A stretch of 64,000 nucleotides of DNA, taken from positions 65,954,253 to 66,018,252 of the forward strand of contig CM042688.1 in the NCBI GenBank assembly GCA_023614405.1, in the 5' to 3' direction. This document shows positions 57,193 to 64,000 of this stretch, one piece after another. The position numbers were made by a program, and so were the translations under genes. The notes beneath the pieces are model-generated. The model saw nothing but the letters and a program-made list of their open reading frames with translations. It searched no databases and was not told where the DNA came from. Source of the DNA: Avena insularis. Taxonomy: Eukaryota > Streptophyta > Magnoliopsida > Poales > Poaceae. Each line of letters opens with the position of its first letter. Position 1 is the first letter of the stretch.

Positions 57193-58566
57193 GTGGAAAT
57201 CCCGGAGGGAGCAGCTCATCCCAAGACCCGATGCTACAGATTCTACAAATGCTTAGTTTCTGATTGTGAAGCTAGTAGAGCCAAACGCCAAGCCAATCTA
57301 GCCACACTTCAACAGATCGCTCAGATGGCCCACAATAATCAAGGCCACGGAAACCAGGATCACCATGGATCCGAGCTCAAGAACTTTCAGAATACCAACC
57401 CACCTATCTTTAATAAATCTGAGGATCCTTTAGATGTTGATGACTGGCTGCAAACCATGGAGAACAACCTTGAGGTCGCAGGAGTTGAAGCCAATGAGAA
57501 AGTACTTTTTGCCACCCAATATCTGGCAGGATATGCAAGAGTTTGGTGGAATAGCACCCGTACCATGAACGAAGGCCAGGTGATGACATGGGAAGCATTC
57601 AAGATCAAGTTCAGCCGGATCCATGTGCCCCAAGGTTTGGTCACCAGGATGAGAGATGAGTTCAGGGAACTAAAGCAAGGAAGTATGACGGTAGTTGAGT
57701 ACCGTGACAAATTTCTGTCACTAGCTAGATATGCCCCTGATGATATCAACACCGAAGCAAAGAAGAAGGAAAGGTTCCTAAATGGATTACATGATGAGAT
57801 GCAGACTGTGTTAGTCAACATCCGGTTTGCAGATCTAGAAGAGCTAGTAGATTCTGCCATCCAGATGGAAGGGAAGATCAATCAAGCCAATGACAATTGC
57901 AAGCACAGGATGGTGCACCAGACTGGATCCCACCATACTCAGAAGTATCGCCCCAACCCGTCTGTAGGATATGCCCCAAGAAACAACAGACCCCCGATGT
58001 CCCGTCCAAGCTATCCCAATCGTAGCAGAGGAAACCTTAGGTCTAGAGGAAACCACAACAATAACTCCGAAAACTCCAATAACTTCAACTGTGCACCGCC
58101 CAAGTCCAACAACAACAACAACAATACTGCCCCAAGGTCTGGAAGCAATGTTGTGCCTGTTGCAGGAAAAGACAAGTCCCAGATTACTTGCTTTGAATGT
58201 GGAGTCAAGGGTCACTACTCCAATGAGTGCCCTAAGAAGCTTGCAGCAGCCAACAATGTGAATGCACCCGCTCAGCAGCAACTCCGTGTTCAGCCTGGAA
58301 GGAGATTTGCACCAGGGAACTCGCTCAACCGCAACGGCCGTCTATTCCACATGAATGCTGAAGAAGCTCAAGAAGCGCCAGATGTCGTGCTGGGTATGTT
58401 TTCTATTAACTCAGTACTTGCAAGAGTGTTGTTTGATTCTGGAGCATCGCACTTGTTTGTTACAGAAGAATTTTCATGCACTAGTAAGATTCAACCAACA
58501 AAATTGAAGCATGTTATGATAGTTCAAATACTTGGTTCAATCTCCAAAGCTAGAAAATTTTGCTAG
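57193..58566 (+). CDS. Gag with zinc knuckle and protease start, element F
   Basis: 457 codons. Residues about 60-210 form the retrotransposon gag domain (WLQTMENNLEVAGVEANEKV, LAGYARVWWNSTR, VVEYRDKFLSLARYAPDDI). A basic, Asn-rich linker leads to the zinc knuckle with Cys333, Cys336, His341 and Cys346, then the protease site LFDSGASHLFV (Asp415). The likely natural start is the ATG at 57186 (MTRGNPGGSSSSQ), shared with H, in another frame; a small indel after it moved the frame. It ends at an in-frame TAG at 58564-58566, after which the same frame continues as pol. Confidence 0.9.
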   Translation: MEIPEGAAHPKTRCYRFYKCLVSDCEASRAKRQANLATLQQIAQMAHNNQGHGNQDHHGSELKNFQNTNPPIFNKSEDPLDVDDWLQTMENNLEVAGVEANEKVLFATQYLAGYARVWWNSTRTMNEGQVMTWEAFKIKFSRIHVPQGLVTRMRDEFRELKQGSMTVVEYRDKFLSLARYAPDDINTEAKKKERFLNGLHDEMQTVLVNIRFADLEELVDSAIQMEGKINQANDNCKHRMVHQTGSHHTQKYRPNPSVGYAPRNNRPPMSRPSYPNRSRGNLRSRGNHNNNSENSNNFNCAPPKSNNNNNNTAPRSGSNVVPVAGKDKSQITCFECGVKGHYSNECPKKLAAANNVNAPAQQQLRVQPGRRFAPGNSLNRNGRLFHMNAEEAQEAPDVVLGMFSINSVLARVLFDSGASHLFVTEEFSCTSKIQPTKLKHVMIVQILGSISKARKFC

Positions 58567-58632
58567 GTTGTACCTATCAGAATCCATGGAATAGATTTTT
58601 ATGCTAATCTAATAGTACTTGGAACCAAAGGT

Positions 58633-60042
58633 TTGGAAGTAGTACTAGGAATGGATTGGATGTCGAAAGATAAAGGATTAATCGACTGTGCCAAGAAAGG
58701 TATAACCATGACCAGTAGCTCTGGAGTATCAGTAGAGCATGTATCTGAGACATTGCCCCGTCAGTTCAAATGCAACAAGAGTGTCGCCCAGCCAACCCTA
58801 GACCAAGTCAGAGTAGTCTGTGAATACCCCGACGTGTTCCCAGATGAATTACCCGGTATGCCCCCAGATCGGGATATCGAGTTCATCATTGAACTAATTC
58901 CTGGAACTAGACCTATAGCTCAGAGACCTTATAGTATGAACCCATATGAATTAGTGGAGCTGAAGAAGCAACTTGATGCTATGCTAGAGAAAGGTCTGAT
59001 TCAACCAAGCGCATTGCCATGGAGATCGCCTGTTTTGTTTGTGGATAAGAAATATGGAGGTAATCGTTTGTGTACGGATTATCAGAAGCTGAATGATGTC
59101 ACCATCAAGAACAAGTACCCACTGCCGAAGATAGAAGATCTGTTTGACCAGTTGACTGGTGCCAAAGTGTTTTCTAAGATTGATCTTAGAATTGGTTATC
59201 ATCAACTCAAGATTCATGCAACGGATATTCCAAAGACCACCTTTACCACCAGATATGGATTGTGTAAGTTTACGGTCATGTCTTTTGGATTGACCAATGC
59301 CCCCGCTTATTTCATGAACCTCATGAATAAGATTTTTATGAACTTCCTGGATAAGTTTGTCGTTGTTTTTATCAATGATATTCTAATCTACTCCAAGTCA
59401 GAAGAAGATCATGAGCTACACCTGAGAACCATCCTTGAAACCCTTAGAGAGCATCAGTTGTATGCTAAGTTTAGCAAGTGTGAATTCCGGTTAAAGGAAG
59501 TAGGATTCCTCGGACATATAGTATCAGTAGGAGGAGTCGCTGTTGATCCCGCCAAGATCAAAGATGTTGAAGAATGGAAAGCCCCAACCACTCAAACCCA
59601 AGTCCGTGCATTTCTCGGATTAGCGGGATATTACCGCAAGTTTGTTGAAGGATTTTTGAGCATCGCAAAATCCATGACCCAATTGTTGAAGAAAGATAAG
59701 AAGTTTGAATGGACGGATAAATGTGAAGCAAGTTTTCAAGAGCTCAAGAAGAGATTGATTTTAGCCCCAATCTTGATTATGCCGGATATCAAGAAGCCTT
59801 TTGATGTGTATTGTGATGCATCCAAGATTGGTCTCGGATGTGTGTTGATGCAAGAAGGCAAAGTCATAGCATATCTGTCCCGACTACTGAAGCAGCATGA
59901 GCAAAACTACCCTACCCATGACTTAGAATTGGCATCTGTAGTTTTAGCTTTGAAGACATGGCGGCATTACCTTATGGGTAACCGCTGTGAGATTTATTCG
60001 GATCACAAGAGTCTGAGTATATTTTCACCCAGAAGGAGCTGA
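58633..60042 (+). CDS. Protease end, reverse transcriptase and RNase H of element F
   Basis: 469 codons in the same frame as gag, separated only by the TAG at 58564-58566. The protease end is [22 protein letters not shown] runs from [20 protein letters not shown] through [25 protein letters not shown] (first Asp) to [15 protein letters not shown]. The catalytic box reads [10 protein letters not shown]: the first Asp of the family's F-I-D-D is Asn248 here, while copy H keeps Asp. RNase H starts at CDASKIGLG (Asp395). A one-base change in length near 60020 shifts the frame and ends the ORF. Confidence 0.9.
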   Translation: MEVVLGMDWMSKDKGLIDCAKKGITMTSSSGVSVEHVSETLPRQFKCNKSVAQPTLDQVRVVCEYPDVFPDELPGMPPDRDIEFIIELIPGTRPIAQRPYSMNPYELVELKKQLDAMLEKGLIQPSALPWRSPVLFVDKKYGGNRLCTDYQKLNDVTIKNKYPLPKIEDLFDQLTGAKVFSKIDLRIGYHQLKIHATDIPKTTFTTRYGLCKFTVMSFGLTNAPAYFMNLMNKIFMNFLDKFVVVFINDILIYSKSEEDHELHLRTILETLREHQLYAKFSKCEFRLKEVGFLGHIVSVGGVAVDPAKIKDVEEWKAPTTQTQVRAFLGLAGYYRKFVEGFLSIAKSMTQLLKKDKKFEWTDKCEASFQELKKRLILAPILIMPDIKKPFDVYCDASKIGLGCVLMQEGKVIAYLSRLLKQHEQNYPTHDLELASVVLALKTWRHYLMGNRCEIYSDHKSLSIFSPRRS

Positions 60043-60607
60043 ATATGAGGCAAAGGAGATGGATAGAGTTAATCAAGGATTATGACCTTGACATTCACTA
60101 TCACCCCGGCATAGCCAATGTGGTAGCGGATGCTCTTAGCAAATTGCCGTGTAGGTTAAACACCATGATCAAAGAGAACCAGCCAAGTTTGCATGAAGAG
60201 TTGGAGTAGTTTCGAACAGAGCTAGTTAGCAAAGGATTTTTAGCTAGCATTGAACTTCAACCCACTTTGATCAGTCAGATCAAGGAAGCACAGAAAGGAA
60301 ATGCGAGTATCGACGGAATCAAACGTCGTATCGGTACAGGGAAGGTACCCGGATTCACCAAAGATGAAGAAGGAGTTTTGTGGTACAAAGGACGTATCTG
60401 TGTGCCAGTAGATTTGGAGCTGAAGCAAGTCATCATGCAGGAAGCTCATGATACTCTTTATTCTATCCACCCCGGAGGAACGAAGATGTATCAGGATTTG
60501 AAGGAGCAATTTTGGTGGCACAAGATGAAGAGAGAATCGGAAGCTACATAGCTAAGTGTGATATCTGTTAGAGAGTCAAAGCGTAACATCAGAGACCCAC
60601 AGGACTT
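60043..60607 (+). pseudogene. RNase H end and integrase zinc-binding domain of element F
   Basis: Continues in a new frame with [36 protein letters not shown], a TAG at 60207-60209 (copy H has CAG there), then 60267-60551. The zinc-binding domain has EAHDTLYSIHPGG with both His. A further break removes the frame just before CDIC, followed by TAG at 60569-60571 where H has CAA. So the domain cannot be made intact. Confidence 0.82.
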
Positions 60608-61099
60608 TTGAAACCATTGCCGATTCCGGTATGGAAATGGGATTCTGTCGGAATGGACTTTATCACCGGTTTGCCTACTTCTAGTAGGGGAAATGACTCT
60701 ATTTGGGTCATAGTTGATAGACTATCTAAGGTAGCCCATTTTATACCTGTTAAGACCACCTACCAGAGTTCGAAGCTAGTAGAGCTGTACATTGCTAGAA
60801 CCGTCAGTTTGCATGGAACCCCTAAGACCATAGTGTCGGATCGAGGAACCCAATTTACCTCAAGATTTTGGCAGAAAGTTCAAGAAGGATTAGGAACCAA
60901 GCTGAACTTCAGCACAGCTTATCACCCGCAAACCGATGGACAAACTAAAAGAGTCAACCAAATCTTAGAAGATATGTTGAGAGCTTGTGTGCTAGAATAT
61001 GGATCAAAATGGGAAGATTGTCTGCCTTTCGTAGAATTCTCATACACCAACAGTTATCAAGCCAGTTTGCAAATGGCCCCATTTGAATTTCTGTATTGA
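60608..61099 (+). CDS. Integrase core of element F with altered catalytic glutamate
   Basis: 163 codons. Core motifs are VGMDFITGLP (Asp17), IVSDRGTQFTS (Asp78), and STAYHPQTDGQTKRVNQ. The Glu expected 35 residues after Asp78 is Lys114 here, while copy H has Glu in TDGQTERVNQ. The frame then stops at the former FLYGR (TGA at 61097-61099). The start Met is internal to the domain. Confidence 0.87.
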   Translation: MKPLPIPVWKWDSVGMDFITGLPTSSRGNDSIWVIVDRLSKVAHFIPVKTTYQSSKLVELYIARTVSLHGTPKTIVSDRGTQFTSRFWQKVQEGLGTKLNFSTAYHPQTDGQTKRVNQILEDMLRACVLEYGSKWEDCLPFVEFSYTNSYQASLQMAPFEFLY

Positions 61100-61711
61100 A
61101 GGAAGTGTCGTACCCCCCTGAATTGGTCGCACGTAGGAGAGAGTCAGATCTTTGGACCCGACATCCTACGAGAAGCCGAAGAGAAGGTTCACAAAATCCG
61201 TGAACACCTCAAGACCGCCCAATCGAGACAGAAGAGTTATGCCGATAAAAGACGTCGAGACTTGACCTTCAATATCGGAGATTTTGTGTATCTCAAAGTA
61301 TCGCCCTTGAAAGGAATGCAACGTTTTCAACTAAAAGGAAAGTTAGCCCCTAGATATATTGGACCCTTCAAGATTTTGAATCGCTGAGGAGAAGTATCTT
61401 ATCAACTGGAACTGCCAGAAGAGATGTCAGCCATGCATAATGTGTTCCATATCTCGTTACTTCGCAAATGCCTAGAAGTTCCGGAGAAGACCGAAGTGTT
61501 CAAGAACATCGATCACCAATCCATAGATATCAACAAGGATCTGACGTATCATGAAGTACCCATTCGTATTCTGGAAGAAGCCTTCAGAACCACCAGAACC
61601 CGGAGTATCAAGTTTCTCAAGATCCAATGGAGCAACCATACCAAAGAAGAAGCCACATGGGAGCGAGAGGATTACATTAGGACCGAGTTTCTAAATCTCT
61701 TTAGTTCCTAG
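61100..61711 (+). pseudogene. Integrase C-terminus and chromodomain of element F
   Basis: The continuing frame reads KVHKIREHLKTAQSRQKSYA, RDLTFNIGDFVYLKVSPLKG and LAPRYIGPFKILNR, then TGA near 61385, then 61424-61711 with VFHISLLRKCL and the chromodomain-like end YHEVPIRILEEAF, IKFLKIQWSNHTKEEATWER, IRTEFLNLF. The chromodomain identifies a chromovirus, whose family is known to target heterochromatin. Confidence 0.82.
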
Positions 61712-61745
61712 TTTTTCTTAAATCTTGGGACGAGATTTTGTTTAA

Positions 61746-61758
61746 GGAGGGAAGGTTC
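61746..61758 (+). other. Polypurine tract of element F
   Basis: aggagggaaggtt directly before the 3' LTR. Purine-rich, as required for plus-strand priming. Confidence 0.7.
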
Positions 61759-64000
61759 GTAACACCCCAAAAATGTTAATCAAGTTTACCAAGTTCTAAT
61801 CACCCAAATTTAGGGTTAACCAAAACTTTTATTCCAAAAATCTATATGAATGCATGTGTGATTTGCATTAGTGTATGATTGATTGAATTTGCCATCTTTG
61901 ATTGCTAAAAATGATGAGAAATGGTTTAAGGATGAATGCTACATCATCTAGGCCAATTACAAACAAAATCCAAAGAAAAAGAAATCAAATATGAATTAAA
62001 TAAACTAATGGTCATTTTGACCAAAGTTAACCACTAGGCCACTTTGTGAGTTTCTAGAGAAGAATTTCTAACAGAAACATTTCCACTTCTTTTCACACCT
62101 TGCTAGACCAAGTAAAATTGAACCCACACCCACTTTGCAAACTCACCAAAACTATTTTTAAATCTATATAAAGGATAGTTCAAATTTGAATCTAGTTCAT
62201 ATGGTAAGATCACCATTTTGCAAAAACTACTCAAATCATTTCCACTTGACTTCTCCAAGCAACCATAGAAACTCAAGCATAAGATTCAAACACTCACCAA
62301 ATTTCATTCAAAATTTTGAAACTTAAATTTTTGCGATGATTTAATCAAACACCTGGCAGACACTAATCTAATTCTGCCTAACTTCACTGTTTGGGGCATT
62401 GATCACTCGACCAAATGCCCCCATTACACTCCCCCTGTCTCCCCCTGTCTCTAGCCGCACGAGATACGCTCCCCTTGGCCATTTTGCACCAGTGTGCCGC
62501 CGCCTGAAGCCACACTCGCCGGCCGACCGTGGACAGAGCGCCAGAGACCATGCCGCCCTCTCCCATGACGCGCACCAGATAGGCGACCGTCCACCGCCAC
62601 CCCCTGTCCAGCCCACGACCAAAGCCAGGCCCTGGACCACCCTAGTAGCGCTGCGCCCAATCTCTCTGCGCCGTGCTGAGAGCGCGCCAGAGTGCCGCAC
62701 CCAACCGGCTTACACAGACCGCGCCTCGGTCTCTCCGTGCACGCGCACACTCGCCATGATCACAGCCACCTCCCAGACACCCCCGTTCACCACCGCGCGA
62801 CTCATAGCACCCGTGCGTCGTCTCGAACACCGCCGCTCCCGCGCAGAGAACCGCACGTGCCCGACCGTTCCACGTTGTCCCGTGTCACGCCTTTAAGACC
62901 GTGACAACCGCCAGGGAACACCGCACTGCCCCCTACCCTTAGCCGTATCGCTAGCCGCCTGTATCGTTGTCACCGACGAGCCCGATCCCATGCCGCAATG
63001 TCCCTTCGCTGGTGTATAACTAGAGGTCCCCTCTACCTCCATTCTCCACACCAACACACTCCCCACTCCTCACTGAGCCTCCCACACCCTTCCCCGGAGC
63101 AAGGCGAGCGCTGCTTCACCGGAATTTAGACGGAGCCCGCCGCTGTAGAAGGAGAAGGGCACCGTCGATTGAAGCCGCCCTAGGAGCTGCCGTGACCATC
63201 GTTCGAACCGCCATCGTAGACAACGCCGTTCGCCCCATTGCCGACCCTAACTGGAGCCCAAGTGAGCCGCACACGACCCCCATCACCGCGTTAGGGTTAG
63301 AACCTCGCTGGAGCTGTTCATCATCGATGATGAACCTCCGCTATTAGATCGTCTTCTAATCGCACGACCTAGATTCAAAGATATCGCTTCGGTTAGACTG
63401 AGTCGTTGACTAGTGAGACCCCCCTGTCAGTAGCCTGCTGCGTTGTGCTGTGCTACGTAGGCATGTAAATTCAAATAGGAATTTTTCGAATTTAGTTAAA
63501 ACCAGTTGTGTCAGTAGATTCAAAAATTCATTCAGAGAGATTCACTGAACCAAGTTGCATGATTCCAATTTTTTTAGAAAGGTATTTAAATTATCTATCC
63601 AAGCCAATTGGGTTCAAATCATTTGGAGTTAGAGATCACATATAGTAAAAATAACTAGACACAGACTTTTCCACATTCAAATATTTTTGAAAAATCAACC
63701 ATAAATGCTTTTGAGTTGATTCCAACTCTCAAAAATCACATTTGACAAGATCTATCTGAATATGTAAAAATATTTAGGTTTGCATACAGTAACATTGGAC
63801 TAGTAGCAAAAGAATGCTATATAGGCATTTCTAGTTACTTTAATTCTATTAAATAATAATCTTAAACTTTATAAAATATGACCACCACTTTAAATCATAT
63901 GCCCCTGTATTAGAATATGTGGTGATGACATGTGTCAACATGATCCCATATTTTAATTGGAGAATATTAAATCTTAAGTATGTTCAATGAGTAGAAATTA
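61759..64000 (+). repeat. 3' LTR of element F, partial
   Basis: Begins CGTAACACCCC. The first base of the expected TGTAACAC is C here. Homologous to 52081-54320. Continues beyond the window. Confidence 0.93.

Larger units (their letters stand above)
52081..64000 (+). mobile_element. Ty3/gypsy chromovirus copy F (Tekay-like), 3' LTR runs off window
   Basis: LTR 52081-56028, primer site, leader ORF, gag-protease-RT-RNase H nearly in one frame, integrase, chromodomain, polypurine tract, then a second LTR from 61759 with the same start. Same family as H at 1-8868 but opposite orientation. Its domains are less broken than in most of this nest, yet key catalytic residues are changed. It inserted into the LTR of E; the second target duplication lies beyond 64000. 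Confidence 0.93.

Noticed and set aside
57193..58566. Host CCHC zinc-finger protein
   Set aside because: The zinc knuckle follows a retrotransposon gag domain and is followed by protease and RT in the same frame, between two LTRs.

Overview
The window is repeat-dense plant DNA, almost certainly from a Triticeae grass (wheat, Aegilops or barley relatives). It contains no convincing intact host gene. Nearly every base belongs to nested or truncated LTR retrotransposons, plus one DNA transposon. The evidence for a grass genome is the Athila-lineage LTRs beginning TGATACGTCC with a TGGCGCCGTTGCC primer-binding site, the copia LTRs of the Angela/BARE type with methionine-tRNA primer sites, and the Tekay-like Ty3/gypsy elements with roughly 3.9 kb LTRs. 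Family names are from memory of these signatures and no search was run.

Layout. (1) Positions 1-8868, minus strand: Ty3/gypsy chromovirus copy H, cut at both ends, with integrase, RT, gag, a leader ORF, primer site and one LTR. (2) 8869-10905: a patchwork of three LTR fragments (Angela-like, another copia, Athila-lineage). (3) 10922-48156, plus strand: an old Athila-lineage element B that hosts several later insertions. Its 5' LTR was entered by Athila-lineage element A (11232-27570, 5-bp target duplication catct), whose gag was in turn entered by the copia element C (13669-21903, minus strand, duplication acaag). Its downstream internal region holds a 4.2 kb Mutator-like transposon (33639-37874, 9-bp duplication attattata). 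Its 3' LTR was entered by copia element D (38934-47161, minus strand, duplication cacgg). (4) 48157-52080: a truncated plus-strand copia element E. (5) 52081-64000: Ty3/gypsy element F, same family as H, inserted in the LTR of E and running off the window.

Most coding regions are broken. Exceptions are the H integrase, which is open to the window edge with its catalytic triad intact, and two coiled-coil ORFs in the env position of A and B. F has substitutions at an RT catalytic aspartate and at the integrase catalytic glutamate, so it cannot mobilise itself.

The most interesting items are: the Mutator-like element, which carries a two-exon, intron-containing pseudogene with a zf-XS-like zinc finger (the SGS3/IDN2/FDM type known from plant RNA silencing); a GNRA-capped hairpin just before the polypurine tract of both Athila-lineage elements, with compensatory base changes; an internal copy of the LTR promoter module directly upstream of the coiled-coil ORF of A; and a leader ORF before gag shared by F and H.
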